Part shown: piece by piece, positions 27,448 through 36,569 of the stretch
Layout: each line of letters starts with the position of its first letter
Position numbering within the stretch: the first letter of the stretch is position 1
DNA from: Burkholderiaceae bacterium
Lineage (GTDB): Bacteria > Pseudomonadota > Gammaproteobacteria > Burkholderiales > Burkholderiaceae_C
Direction of reading: 5' to 3'
DNA: 64,000 nucleotides
NCBI GenBank assembly: GCA_024235995.1
Contig: JACKLI010000001.1
Coordinates: 2,356,001-2,420,000, forward strand
The notes under the pieces: generated by a model
The model's database searches: none
Told to the model about the DNA's origin: nothing
What the model saw: the letters and a program-made list of their open reading frames with translations, nothing else
Made by a program: the position numbers and the translations under genes

Positions 27448-27763
27448 TCAGACGGCGGTCGAGCTCCGCCTGGGCGAAAAACGCGCTGGCCAGCTTCAGT
27501 ATCTCGTTGGCTCGGCGCAGCTCCTTGACCTCTCGTTCCAGATCCTTGACCCGTTGGGCTTCACTGGACGTGACGCCTTCTCGCACACCAGAATCGACCT
27601 CGGCGCGCTTGACCCATTCGTTCAAGGTCTGCGGCACACAGCCGATCTTCGGCGCGATGGACTCGATAGCTGCCCACAACGACGGGTACTCCCCTCGGTG
27701 CTCTTGCACCATCCTCACCGCACGCTCACGCACCTCGGGTGAGAACTTGTTTGACTTCTTCAT
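27440..27763 (-). CDS. IS3-family transposase OrfA (second, different element)
   Basis: 107 residues starting MKKSNKFSPEVRERAVRMV. Helix-turn-helix (YPSLWAAIESIAPKIGCVPQ region) followed by a coiled coil (KDLEREVKELRRANEILKLA), which is the IS3 OrfA layout. Intact, but its OrfB partner is truncated, so the element is immobile on its own. Confidence 0.9.
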   Translation of the reverse strand: MKKSNKFSPEVRERAVRMVQEHRGEYPSLWAAIESIAPKIGCVPQTLNEWVKRAEVDSGVREGVTSSEAQRVKDLEREVKELRRANEILKLASAFFAQAELDRRLKS

Positions 27764-27831
27764 GGCTCAATCCTCTCAGAGATTTGAGCCTCCTCAAAAA
27801 CCGGGGCGGTTCAGGAGTGACTGTTAACTAA

Positions 27832-29152
27832 CAGGCCGTTGAAAAAATGCTCATCGAACGCGCCAGGGTCGTGGATTTCGAAGAAACGGATCGCGCAAAC
27901 TGGCCTGCGCAGCGATTGGAGCGGCCATTTCGGCCTGTTTGCAGGCCGTTTTGCCCGTTCCGGGCGCACGTATCCCATGGTTCACGCATGATGCGCGTCC
28001 CACCAACCGCCCAGACTGCCCATGCGCACCAGGTTGTAGGTGGCAAAGCACAGCAGCGCCTGGCCCGCGAGCTTGGCCTGACCGATCAATTTGGTCTTGG
28101 CCAGACCGCCCACTGTCTTGATCCAGCCAAAGGCCTCCTCGATTCGCTTGCGCACTTTGAGGCTGGTTTTGTAGCCCTCGTGGCGCTTGATGCGCCCATC
28201 GACTGCAGAGTGCTTGTCCTTGGCCGCCACGTGCGGCGTGACCAAGAGCCGGCGACAGCCCTTGATGAAGGCCTTGCTGTCGTAGCCCTTGTCGGCGCCG
28301 ACCGTGGCCCGCTTGTTCCTGTTGCCCCGGCGTTTGAGCATCGCCAGCGCCGCCTCGCGCTCGGCGGTGCCACTGGCATGTGTGATCTCCACATCCACGA
28401 TCAGACCGTTGCGGTTCTCCATGAGGATGTGCCCCATGTGGCACAGGCGGGACTTGTCGCCCGCGCTCTTCTTGAACAGCCGGGCATCGGCATCGGTGGT
28501 GCTGGCATGGGTGCCGTTGCAGCGCTCCTGCCCTTTGAAGTTCACCTCGGGGTTGCGTCCGGGTGGCGTGCCGCTGTCGTCGTCTTTGCGTTTGAAACTC
28601 TTGTGCGAGGCCCAGGCCTCAATCAGCGTGCCGTCCACGCTGAAGTGTTCGTCGCTGGCAAGCCGGCCCCACTGGGCGCTGAGCTTGACGCGCTCGAAGA
28701 AGGCGCGCGCCAGGTCTTCGTTGAAGAGGCGTTCGCGGTTGGCGCTGAAGGTGGAGTGGTCCCAAACTTTGTCCTCGATGTTCAGGCCGACGAACCAGCG
28801 GTACAGCAGGTTGTAGTTGACCGCCTCGACCAGCTGGCGTTCGCTGCGGATGGAGAACAGGATTTGCAGCAGCAAGGCCTTGAGCAGCATCTCCGGCGGC
28901 ACCGACGGTCGGCCACGGCGGGCGTACACCGCTTCGAACTCGCTGTTCATGCTCGCCAGCAGCGCATCCACCACGGCGCGCAACTTGCGCAGCGGGTGTG
29001 CCGCTGGCACTCTTTCTTCAAGGCTGATGTAGCTGAACATCGCCCCCTGGAAGTCTTGGTTGCCTCTCATCTTTCTTGTCGCAGTTGTTGCGGGATGGCT
29101 TCAGATCGTAGCGGCCGACGCGGACGCTCGCAGGGGATTTTTCAACGGCCTG
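27832..29152 (-). mobile_element. IS5-family insertion sequence, complete, with CTAA target duplication
   Basis: Terminal repeats CAGGCCGTTGAAAAA face each other at both ends, and the bases CTAA stand outside each end (27828-27831 and 29153-29156). A 4-bp YTAR target is characteristic of IS5-family elements. About 1,321 bp with one transposase gene. Confidence 0.92.
27982..29070 (-). CDS. IS5-family transposase
   Basis: 362 residues. N-terminal DUF772-type domain (FSYISLEERVPAAHPLRKLR; PPEMLLKALLLQILFSIRSE) and a DDE core: FSVDGTLIEAWAS (first Asp), TVGADKGYDSKAFI (second Asp) and KRIEEAFGWIKTVGGLAKTK (Glu in the Y/R-x-x-E-like segment). Catalytic residues appear intact, so the copy is probably active. 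Confidence 0.93.
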   Translation of the reverse strand: MRGNQDFQGAMFSYISLEERVPAAHPLRKLRAVVDALLASMNSEFEAVYARRGRPSVPPEMLLKALLLQILFSIRSERQLVEAVNYNLLYRWFVGLNIEDKVWDHSTFSANRERLFNEDLARAFFERVKLSAQWGRLASDEHFSVDGTLIEAWASHKSFKRKDDDSGTPPGRNPEVNFKGQERCNGTHASTTDADARLFKKSAGDKSRLCHMGHILMENRNGLIVDVEITHASGTAEREAALAMLKRRGNRNKRATVGADKGYDSKAFIKGCRRLLVTPHVAAKDKHSAVDGRIKRHEGYKTSLKVRKRIEEAFGWIKTVGGLAKTKLIGQAKLAGQALLCFATYNLVRMGSLGGWWDAHHA

Positions 29153-29181
29153 CTAAGTCCAGTGTGCGCTAGGGTTATGGT

Positions 29182-29421
29182 GTAAGCGTCTTCTTAGTAC
29201 CCTCTATTTTTGCTGAAGGCTGGTGTGCAGGATAGGTGATCCGTGCACGCTGCGATGGTGTGCATGAAGAACCGTTAATGCACATCAATGAACGATCAAG
29301 ACACCCCGAGCAAGCGCCGTCGGCGCGAGCACAGCCCGATGTTCAAACGCGAGCTGGTCGCGCGCAGCCTGGTGCCCGGTGCGTCGGTGGCCGCCGTCGC
29401 TCTGGAAGCCGGCATCAACTT
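29182..29421 (+). mobile_element. IS66-family element, left-end fragment
   Basis: Begins gtaagcgtcttcttag, the GTAAGCG terminus usual for IS66 elements, and contains the start of an OrfA/TnpA gene (ATG at 29288; MNDQDTPSKRRRREHSPMFK, then RELVARSLVPGASVAAVALE). It stops after AGIN at about 29420, where sequence of an IS110-type transposase on the other strand starts. Only the first 45 or so codons remain. Confidence 0.75.
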
Positions 29422-30201
29422 CAAGCCGGGCATGGTGCTCAAGAGCCTGGCGGCTTGTCGAAAGGGTTCGAGCCCCAGGCCCACCTCCTTTTCGATGTCG
29501 GCAATGGCCTGCTCCAGCGCATCGATGTGGCCCAGGTGCAGCCGGAACATGAAGCGATGGTGGGGCCGGATGTGCCCGCGCAGGGCTTCGAGCAGTTCAC
29601 CTCGGCTGGCTTTGACACGCGTGCTGATGTGCGCAGCAAGCGCCTGGGGATCGCTCTGGCCGGCCACGATGGCGTTGAGCACGGCGCGCCCGCTCTGGCC
29701 CAGGATGTCGCTGAGTACCACGCCCAGCTTCAGGTTGGCGTCTTCGAGCACTTTCTCCAGGCGCTGGGCGTGCGCGGCGCGCTCGCGCACGAACTGCTTG
29801 CGCGTGCGGGTGAGCGTGCGCAGTTCCTGCACGGCCACCGGCGGCACGAAACTGGCGCGAATCAGGCCGTGGGCCAGCAGGTCGGCCAGCCACGTCGCGT
29901 CGTTGACGTCGGTCTTGCGTCCGGGCACGTTCTTGACGTGCGCGGCATTGGCCAGCACCAGTTCGACGTGGCCTTCGAGGATGTGCCATACGGGCTTCCA
30001 GTACACGCCGGTGGCCTCCATGGCGACGTGCTCAACGCCGAAGGACTCCAACCAGTCGGCCAATGCCAACAGGCCCGAGGTGGTGGTGGCAAAGGTGCGA
30101 ACCTCCTGCACAGGAGGGCCATTGCCAACGATGCGTGCGCAGGCCACCACGGTCTGCTTGTGCACGTCCAGTCCCGCACAGCGGGGATGAATGACTTCCA
30201 T
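29422..30201 (-). pseudogene. IS110-family transposase, C-terminally truncated
   Basis: About 258 codons in IS110 style: MEVIHPRCAGLDVHKQTVVA carries the first DEDD Asp, followed by NAAHVKNVPGRKTDVNDATW. The C-terminal Transposase_20 domain breaks off after ARLLSTMPGL at the IS66 junction, so the catalytic serine region is lost. The open frame runs on through antisense IS66 sequence to 29296, but those residues are not IS110. Start chosen at the ATG of MEVIHP. Confidence 0.85.
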
Positions 30202-30246
30202 GATCGCCTCCATGTCGCGGCGACATCGGCGGGCGGCCCACGTCAT

Positions 30247-31258
30247 CGAAATCTAGGATGCGTGCTCCAGGGCGCAAGGCCCAGGGCGACAGTACGGGGT
30301 GCTCGTGAGGCCGCGGGTCCCACTGACATACGGGCTGGCTGCACCAGGTTTGAGCCGACCTCTTTGCCGGACGCCGCAACCGCTATTACAGCTCCGTTTC
30401 ATCCGTCGCGGAAGGCGCTCAGCGCCATGGAGCACTGACATGGCTTTGGCCTTGCGCACGGGGTGTCCGCCCTGGGGTGACGCCGCAAAGCTTGCAGGCA
30501 TTCAGCCTGAGTAGTGGCCGCCGCAGAACGCTCGTGGAACGCAGAATTGGTCTCGTCATCCCGCGTCTGTTATGCATCCGCCGACGAATGTTGGACGCAC
30601 GAGGTCGCGGTTCCAGCGGTGCAGGCCATTTGATGTGTCCTGTTGTGCCAGGTCATCGCGCTCATGATCCGTAGCACCTCAAAGATTTGCGTGACTTCGT
30701 TGTCTCAATCGATAGCCAGATCGATAGCTTTCAGCGCTGCGGTAGAGCTTGCTGGACATTGAGGCTTCGAGGTGCAGGCTGGACCACACACCTTCCCTCC
30801 CTGGTTGGGCTGAACTGTTGCCTGCCACCGCTGTTTGACGCGTGCTGGCTGCCGCGTCTTGCTTCGCTCTAAGGTCGCGCGCGCATGCCTGTTCGGACGT
30901 GAAGGCTTGAAACAGGCTCTTGAACTTGTAGCTCGTTGGTTCGCCGGTGTCGTTCCTCGCGCAAGTCTTTTCGATTTTGCCGCAAGTTCAAGCTCCCTGA
31001 GAAGGCCCCGCCATCTGCGCTTAACTGAATCTGAATCTCTTCGTTCAGATCTTCCTACGGGGGGCTCCATTCCGGGTAAGCAGCATCAATTTGGCACTGA
31101 TCCTTCGAAACGTCTGACCAGAGGGTAAACCCGAAGATTCGACGAAGATGTGCATCTGATTTTTGGATTTTGCTTATCCATAAGAAATTGAACAGCAAAT
31201 GAGACCCGCGACCTATACTGCGCATCTCCCGAATTTCTAAAAAATCATAGGAGACAAA
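30247..31258. other. About 1-kb stretch without a recognisable gene
   Basis: No frame here resembles a known family; a 121-codon minus-strand frame at 30705-31070 is rich in Arg, Ser and Pro and looks non-coding. The right part (from about 31140) is more A/T-rich. It contains the small palindrome CTTATCCATAAG (31173-31184) and a plausible ribosome site, so it is probably the leader of the next operon. Confidence 0.5.
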
Positions 31259-31261
31259 ATG
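31173..31261 (+). promoter_or_regulatory. Leader of the second catabolic cluster: palindrome, possible -10, RBS and orphan ATG
   Basis: CTTAT-cc-ATAAG at 31173-31184 is a TA-type palindrome such as LysR regulators use. tatact at 31214-31219 is a possible -10 box. AGGAG at 31249-31253 stands 5 nt before an ATG at 31259, but that start opens only a short peptide because the downstream amidohydrolase codons are in another frame. This looks like a retained native start followed by an internal deletion (inference). Confidence 0.4.
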
Positions 31262-31280
31262 AACAGTAGTGATTGTCTAA

Positions 31281-31877
31281 AGGCTAATCTACGATCCCGG
31301 ATCCGGTCAGTCCATTTCAGCATTGGCTGCGAGTCAAGGGATGGACGAAGTTGAATTTGCATATGACCTGCAACTGGCGAATGATGGGAAAACCCTTCTT
31401 TACTCGCCTTTTGCGAACTATGCGCATGCCAATTTGGATGCCTGCCAGGAAATGGTTCAACACCCGCATTCACTCCTGTCTTTGGGTGACGGTGGTGCGC
31501 ACGTAGGCCTGATCACCGATTCCAGTTCCACCACATTCATGCTCACGCACTGGGTGAAGCAGCAAGGACTGCCATTGGAATGGGCTGTACAGAAGCTCAC
31601 CAGCCTGCCGGCGGAGATGATGGGATTGAAAGACCGCGGGGTCATCAAGCAAGGTATGAAAGCCGATTTGAACATTATCGACCTGGACCGCCTTGAGATC
31701 TGTTTCCCCTACGTGGTTTCAGATCTTCCGGCCGGTGGAACGCGATTCACGCAGGACTCAGATGGATATCTGGCTACGTTCCTCTCGGGTAAGTGTGTCG
31801 TCCGCGAAGGCAAACCCACAGGCCTGCTGCCTGGGCGACTGGTCAGAAGTCACTCCCTCGTCGGATCAAACAATTGA
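31281..31877 (+). pseudogene. Amidohydrolase / N-acyl-D-amino-acid deacylase-like protein, C-terminal fragment
   Basis: About 198 codons match the end of Amidohydro_3 enzymes: HSLLSLGDGGAHVGLITDSS carries the metal-ligand Asp/His region, then LTHWVKQQGLPLEWAVQKLT, GVIKQGMKADLNIIDLDRL and the closing beta domain ending LPGRLV. Full-length members have about 550 residues, so the N-terminal two thirds are missing. A TTG at 31323 could start a short product, but it would lack most of the metal site. It lies 12 bp before the alpha/beta hydrolase gene. Confidence 0.82.
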
Positions 31878-31889
31878 ATTTTAAGAACA

Positions 31890-32675
31890 ATGTCATACAA
31901 GTCTACATACCCAAGCATTAACGGTTGCAAGCTTCATTTGCGCGAAGCTGGCAAGGGGCGGCCCATTCTGTTCCTGCACGGTGCAGGCAGCGGTGTCATG
32001 GAATGGCTTCCTTTCTTTGACCGCCTTGCAGAGGCGGGTCATCTGCTGGTGCCAGATCATCCTGGTTTCGGCGACTCTGACGATCCCAGTTGGATCAAGG
32101 CCATTCCGGACATGGCCATGTTCTACCTGGAGATGCTTGAGGAGCTTGATCTTCATGATGTTCATGTGATTGGGCATTCGCTGGGAGGCTGGATCGCTGC
32201 CGAAATGGCTGTGCGCAACAGGACCCGCATCCGTGACATCACCTTGATGGCACCCGCCGGCCTGCGGAAAAAGGGGCTGCAGTATGCAGACCTTTTCATT
32301 CAAACGCCCTTGGAGCGCGTCAATGCGTTGTATGCCGACAAGCGCTTTGTTGAGGCCCAATTGGCCAAGCCTCTTTCAGAGGAGGACCGCGACAAGCTGT
32401 TGAAGAACTGGTTTGCGTCGGCAAAGCTTGCGTGGGAACCCCGTGGATTCAGCCTGGTATTGCCGAACTGGCTGCACCGGATCAAAAACCCTGTGCGGTT
32501 GATCTGGGGCAAGGACGATGCGGTGATCCCGAGTGCAGTGTCATCAGAGTGGGTCGAGAAACTACCCTCCGTGAAGTACTTTCAGATGATCGAGCAATGT
32601 GGGCATATGCCCCACATTGAAAAGCTGGACGAAGTCGTTGGTCGACTTATCGAAGACATTAAAACGAGCGCATAA
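31890..32675 (+). CDS. Alpha/beta hydrolase (MhpC/BphD-like fold)
   Basis: 261 residues. Oxyanion region HGAGSG at 30-35, nucleophile elbow GHSLGG at 95-100 (Ser97), acid probably Asp210 in WGKDDAVIP, base His239 in CGHMPH. The spacing fits meta-cleavage-type C-C hydrolases and related esterases or lactonases. Cytoplasmic, no signal peptide. The next start follows 2 bp after its stop, so it is co-transcribed with the flavin monooxygenase and probably opens the product of that step (inference). Substrate unknown. Confidence 0.9.
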   Translation: MSYKSTYPSINGCKLHLREAGKGRPILFLHGAGSGVMEWLPFFDRLAEAGHLLVPDHPGFGDSDDPSWIKAIPDMAMFYLEMLEELDLHDVHVIGHSLGGWIAAEMAVRNRTRIRDITLMAPAGLRKKGLQYADLFIQTPLERVNALYADKRFVEAQLAKPLSEEDRDKLLKNWFASAKLAWEPRGFSLVLPNWLHRIKNPVRLIWGKDDAVIPSAVSSEWVEKLPSVKYFQMIEQCGHMPHIEKLDEVVGRLIEDIKTSA

Positions 32676-32676
32676 C

Positions 32677-33813
32677 ATGCAGCATATTTACTTTACCTTG
32701 ATGCCCTACCGCCCGCTTGACATGGAGGCGGCGGCAAAACAGAGATCTGCTTGGGTCGTGTTGCCCAACAGCCTGTATGACCCCAAGAAAGGCGCAGACG
32801 ACTACGAAAGCCACATGAACCTGCTGGAGGAGGCTGATGCGCTGGGCTTCGACGGGTTGGGCGTCAACGAACATCACCAGACCGCCTATGGAATGATGCC
32901 AGCGCCGAATCTGATTGCGAGTGCGATCATCCAGCGGACGAAGCGCGCGAAAATTGCCATTCTTGGCCGGGCGTTGCCTTTGGTGAGCAATCCCATCTAT
33001 ATCGCCGAAGAGTTTGCCATGTTGGACAACCTGTCCAGAGGCCGTCTGATTTGTGGTTTCGTGCGTGGTATCGGTGCTGAGTACCATGCGGCCCCTATCA
33101 ATCCCGCTTTCTCGCATGGCCGTTTTCACGAGGCCCACGACCTGATTGTGAAAGCCTGGACGACCCCGGGTCCGTTCGCATGGGAAGGCGAGTACTACAA
33201 CCACAACTATGTCAACCTCTGGCCAAGGCCTTACCAGAGCCCCCGCCCGCCGATCTGGATTCCATCGCAAGGCTCAGCCGAAACGATCGACTGGGCCGCG
33301 CATCCCGATCGGAAGTATCCGTTTCTGATCACGTTTGCGCAGGAGTCCAATGTCATCAGAAACCTGAACGCGTACCGTGAGAAGGCACGTGAGTATGGTT
33401 ATGAAGCAAGCTCCGAGCAGCTGGGATGGGCCGCACCGGTCTACGTGGCGGATACCTATGAGCGCGCCATCGAGGAAGCTCGGGCCGGTGTCGAGTCGTT
33501 GTTCAACAACTACTTGACGCTGCCCATGGAAATGCTGATGCCGCCCGGCTACACGTCCTTGTCTTCGATGAAGAAGACCATGGCCGCGCGAGCGGGCATT
33601 GGTTTGAAGCGCCAGACCATTGAAGAGATGATCGAGTTGGGCACGGTGGTGGTGGGCACTCCGACCATGGTTCGGGACAAGATCCAGAAAATGCGCGACG
33701 CGACCAATATCGGCATCTTCGTGGCGCTGCTTCAGATCGGTGTCATGGGTGATGAACTCGCCCGCCGAAACATGCAGATGTATGCCTCTGAAGTGATGCC
33801 GCACTTGAAGTGA
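32677..33813 (+). CDS. LLM-class (luciferase-like) flavin-dependent monooxygenase
   Basis: 378 residues of the bacterial luciferase-like TIM barrel: an N-terminal strand MQHIYFTLMPYRPLDMEAAA, then ADALGFDGLGVNEHHQTAYG with the family's glutamate-His pair, NPIYIAEEFAMLDNLSRGRL, and a C-terminal GTPTMVRDKIQKM segment. Such enzymes use reduced FMN from a partner and O2 to hydroxylate, desulfonate or carry out type II Baeyer-Villiger oxidation. The flavin reductase follows 20 bp downstream. Start at the ATG 1 bp after the preceding gene's stop. Confidence 0.92.
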   Translation: MQHIYFTLMPYRPLDMEAAAKQRSAWVVLPNSLYDPKKGADDYESHMNLLEEADALGFDGLGVNEHHQTAYGMMPAPNLIASAIIQRTKRAKIAILGRALPLVSNPIYIAEEFAMLDNLSRGRLICGFVRGIGAEYHAAPINPAFSHGRFHEAHDLIVKAWTTPGPFAWEGEYYNHNYVNLWPRPYQSPRPPIWIPSQGSAETIDWAAHPDRKYPFLITFAQESNVIRNLNAYREKAREYGYEASSEQLGWAAPVYVADTYERAIEEARAGVESLFNNYLTLPMEMLMPPGYTSLSSMKKTMAARAGIGLKRQTIEEMIELGTVVVGTPTMVRDKIQKMRDATNIGIFVALLQIGVMGDELARRNMQMYASEVMPHLK

Positions 33814-33833
33814 ACGACCGAAGGAGCTACGCA

Positions 33834-34409
33834 GTGAATCGCAAGCCTTATATCGTTGGCATCGGGGGTACTTCCAGGCCGAACTCCTCGTCGGAGCTCG
33901 CCTTGAGGCAGGTGCTGCAGGACCTGGAGGGCATGGGCGCTCAGGTTGAGTTGTTCACGGGCCATGCACTGAGCAAACTGCCCATCTATGGAGACGAGGT
34001 CGACGCTCACGACGACCTGCGTGAATCTTTCATCAAGGCATTGAGAGAGGCTGATGGCGTGGTGATTTCTTCGCCTTGCTACCACGGCGGCGTGTCAGGT
34101 CTGATCAAGAACGCTCTGGATTACGTGGAGGATATGCGAAATGATCCGCGTGTCTATCTTGATGGCAGGGTCGTTGGCGTGATCGCCTGCGCCTATGGCA
34201 ACCAAGGGGTGGGGACTGTACTGAACCAGTTGCGCCAAATTGTGCATGCCCTTCGCGGTTGGCCTACCCCCATTGGCGTGGGCATCAACTCCCTTGAGGT
34301 TCGATTCACCGGTGATGAGTGCTCGGATGAATCTATTCGAAAGCAGATCAAATTGATGGCAAAGCAGTTGGTTCAGTTTGTTCCACGAATGACTGAAGCC
34401 ACTGCTTGA
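33834..34409 (+). CDS. NAD(P)H-dependent FMN reductase
   Basis: 191 residues of the FMN_red/SsuE flavodoxin-like family: a phosphate loop GIGGTSRPNSSSELAL near the N-terminus and SSPCYHGGVSGLIKNALDYV at about 85-104. It should supply reduced flavin to the luciferase-like monooxygenase directly upstream. Start is a GTG 7 nt after AGGAG; an upstream in-frame codon (33810) overlaps the preceding gene and lacks a ribosome site. Confidence 0.92.
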   Translation: MNRKPYIVGIGGTSRPNSSSELALRQVLQDLEGMGAQVELFTGHALSKLPIYGDEVDAHDDLRESFIKALREADGVVISSPCYHGGVSGLIKNALDYVEDMRNDPRVYLDGRVVGVIACAYGNQGVGTVLNQLRQIVHALRGWPTPIGVGINSLEVRFTGDECSDESIRKQIKLMAKQLVQFVPRMTEATA

Positions 34410-34449
34410 CTACAGAAGTCGATGATTACCTATGGGGTACTATGGTTGA

Positions 34450-35361
34450 ATGAAGATATCGGACGTTGATTTAAATCTGCTGCCCCTGTTTGATGAACTC
34501 ATCAGAACCCGCAAGGTTTCAGCAGCAGCGAGAGCGCTAGGCATGAGTCAGCCGGCAAGCAGCTATGCGCTTGCCAAACTGCGGAAGCTCTTCAACGATC
34601 CGTTATTCATCCGCACTCATGCCGGCTTGCACCCGACGCCGTTGGCTTTGAAACTGGCGCCGGCCATTTCCAAGGCATTGCGGACCATTCAAGATGAGAT
34701 ATTGCTGGAGCCCGAAATCAGTTTTCAGGCGCGTGATGAAACTCGTACATTCTCCATCAATATCACGGCGGCTGGCGCCGTCATTTTTGTGCCACCAATC
34801 CTCGAGCACATTGCGACGGCACGCAACATCACGATCAACATCGTGGACCATCCTGCTGACCAGCTCCATCATTTGATGGAGTCTGGAAAGGTGGACCTTG
34901 CATGTGGATTTCTGTCTGGCATTCAGGAGATGAACCTTCACCGGCAACTGCTGTTTCGCAACCCTTTCGTTTGCATTGCGAGGCGATCTCACCCTCGCCT
35001 GCGTGGAGTGTTGACGCGTGAACAATACCTTTTGGAGGAGCATGCGGTGGTGAGGCGCAGCCCGCATGAATCCACTTGGCTCGACAGAGAGCTGAAGCAG
35101 CGTGGAATTCAACGGAAATGCAAGATCACGGTGCCTCATGCATTGAATATTCCTTCGATCATCGAAAACAGCGATTTATTGGCCACGATACCCCAGCCCT
35201 TGGCTGAAAGATTTTGCGCCGCCGGCGACCTTCAGATGTATCGACTTCCTGTTGAGCTGCCATTGTTGGCTGGATACCAATATTGGCATACCCGATTCCA
35301 TCGAGATTCCGCGATTATTTGGTTGCGGCGAGCAACATCCGAGCTATTTCGCGTGGCCTAA
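34450..35361 (+). CDS. LysR-family regulator (NodD/LinR-like)
   Basis: 303 residues. N-terminal winged helix (LNLLPLFDELIRTRKVSAAARALGMSQ is the segment; SQPASSYALAKLRKLFND is the recognition helix) and a C-terminal type-2 periplasmic-binding-like effector domain. It is encoded in line with the cluster rather than divergently, 40 bp after the reductase and 18 bp before the acyl-CoA synthetase start, so it may control the whole run. Ligand unknown. Confidence 0.92.
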   Translation: MKISDVDLNLLPLFDELIRTRKVSAAARALGMSQPASSYALAKLRKLFNDPLFIRTHAGLHPTPLALKLAPAISKALRTIQDEILLEPEISFQARDETRTFSINITAAGAVIFVPPILEHIATARNITINIVDHPADQLHHLMESGKVDLACGFLSGIQEMNLHRQLLFRNPFVCIARRSHPRLRGVLTREQYLLEEHAVVRRSPHESTWLDRELKQRGIQRKCKITVPHALNIPSIIENSDLLATIPQPLAERFCAAGDLQMYRLPVELPLLAGYQYWHTRFHRDSAIIWLRRATSELFRVA

Positions 35362-35458
35362 AAGAGATAAGGAAAATGTATGTTGGGTTTGATGCAGCGC
35401 CAACCATTGTTGATCTCCTCGTTGATTGATTTCGCAGCGAGACATCATGGTGACGGAG

Positions 35459-36569
35459 GGCGATCTCAACTCTGAAGTGCAACACCAGTGGTTGAGAATC
35501 AATGAATCGTAGCCGAATCTTTCTCGCTGATGGCCGTCATGATGCGCTTGAAAGCTTGGTAGGGACTGTCCCATCCCAGCGTCTGCCTGGGTCGGTTGTT
35601 CATCAAGTCGGCAATCGAGTCCAGCGCATCTTGGTCATGCACCGACAGATCGGTGCCCTTGGGCAGGAACTGGCGCAGCAATCCGTTGGTGTTCTCGCAA
35701 CTGCCCTTTTGCCAAGGACTGTGCGGATCGCAAAAGTACACCTTCACGCCCGTGGCCTCACTGAGCGCCTTGTGCCGCGCCATCTCCCGACCCTGGTCGT
35801 AGGTGAGCGTTTTGCGCAGCGGCGCAGCCACCGCATTGAGCTTGGCCGAGAACGCCGCCAGCGCACTTTCTGCCGTGCTGCTCTGCATCTTGCACAGCAG
35901 CACAAGACGCGTTGTACGCTCCACCAGCACACCGACCGCAGACTGGTTGCCCGCACCCTTGATCAGATCGCCCTCCCAGTGCCCGGGCATCAGGCGGTCT
36001 TCGATCTCGGGCGGGCGCACATGGATGCTCACCATGTCAGGGATCTTCCCTCGTCGATCCTGGCCCGCAGAGCGGGGCCTGCGCGTGCTCTTGCCTTGGC
36101 GCAGCAAGGCGATGAGCTGGCGGCGCAGCTCCCCGCGTGGGTAGGCGTAGATGGTGTCGTAGATCGTCTCGTGCGAGACGTGCCAGGCGGGCTCATCGGG
36201 ATGCATGCGCCTGAGTGTGCTGGCAATTTGCTGTGGCGACCAGCACCAGCTGAGCAGCGTGCAAACCGTCTGCCACAAAGCGCCATCGGCATGCAGCTTG
36301 GGCAAGGGTCGGGCATCGATGCGGCGCTTCAGATATGCGTGGTGGGCGCTGCTGCTGGCGTAGCCGCTATCGCTGCTGTTGCGCCGCAGTTCGCGACACA
36401 GGGTGCTGGGGCTGCGCCCCATCAGTCGCCCCATGGCCCGAAGGCTCCAGCCTTGCTGGTGCAGCGAGCTCAGCGTCATGCGCTCTTCAGCCTGCAGTTG
36501 TTTGTATCGTGTTCCCATCGGTGCAACTTACCTCATGTGAGGGTGTTGCACTTCAAAATTGAGATCGCC
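35459..36569 (-). mobile_element. IS30-family insertion sequence, complete, with GAG target duplication
   Basis: Inverted repeats of about 28 bp begin GGCGATCTCAA and include TGAAGTGCAACACC at both ends. GAG stands outside each end (35456-35458 and 36570-36572). A 3-bp duplication and one transposase gene fit IS30. About 1,111 bp, inserted near codon 27 of the acyl-CoA synthetase. Confidence 0.92.
35499..36518 (-). CDS. IS30-family transposase
   Basis: 339 residues. The N-terminal helix-turn-helix (YKQLQAEERMTLSSLHQQG; SLRAMGRLMGRSPSTLCREL) is the usual IS30 start. The C-terminal rve domain reads LMPGHWEGDLIKGAGNQSAV (first Asp), KTLTYDQGREMARHKAL (second Asp) and CDPHSPWQKGSCENTNGLLR (Glu), all present. 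Antisense to the gene it disrupts. Probably active. Confidence 0.93.
   Translation of the reverse strand: MGTRYKQLQAEERMTLSSLHQQGWSLRAMGRLMGRSPSTLCRELRRNSSDSGYASSSAHHAYLKRRIDARPLPKLHADGALWQTVCTLLSWCWSPQQIASTLRRMHPDEPAWHVSHETIYDTIYAYPRGELRRQLIALLRQGKSTRRPRSAGQDRRGKIPDMVSIHVRPPEIEDRLMPGHWEGDLIKGAGNQSAVGVLVERTTRLVLLCKMQSSTAESALAAFSAKLNAVAAPLRKTLTYDQGREMARHKALSEATGVKVYFCDPHSPWQKGSCENTNGLLRQFLPKGTDLSVHDQDALDSIADLMNNRPRQTLGWDSPYQAFKRIMTAISEKDSATIH

Larger units (their letters stand above)
27256..27813 (-). mobile_element. IS3-family element, 5' part, truncated by IS1071 copy C
   Basis: The outer end at 27813 reads inward as TGAACCGCCCCGG, a typical IS3-group terminus. OrfA is complete and OrfB is cut after about 60 codons at 27255/27256. 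It differs from the IS3 element at 3519-4836. No partner end is in the window. Confidence 0.85.

Noticed and set aside
30705..31070. 121-codon minus-strand frame in the gene-free kilobase
   Set aside because: Strongly biased to Arg, Ser, Pro and Lys, no ribosome site, no recognisable domain.
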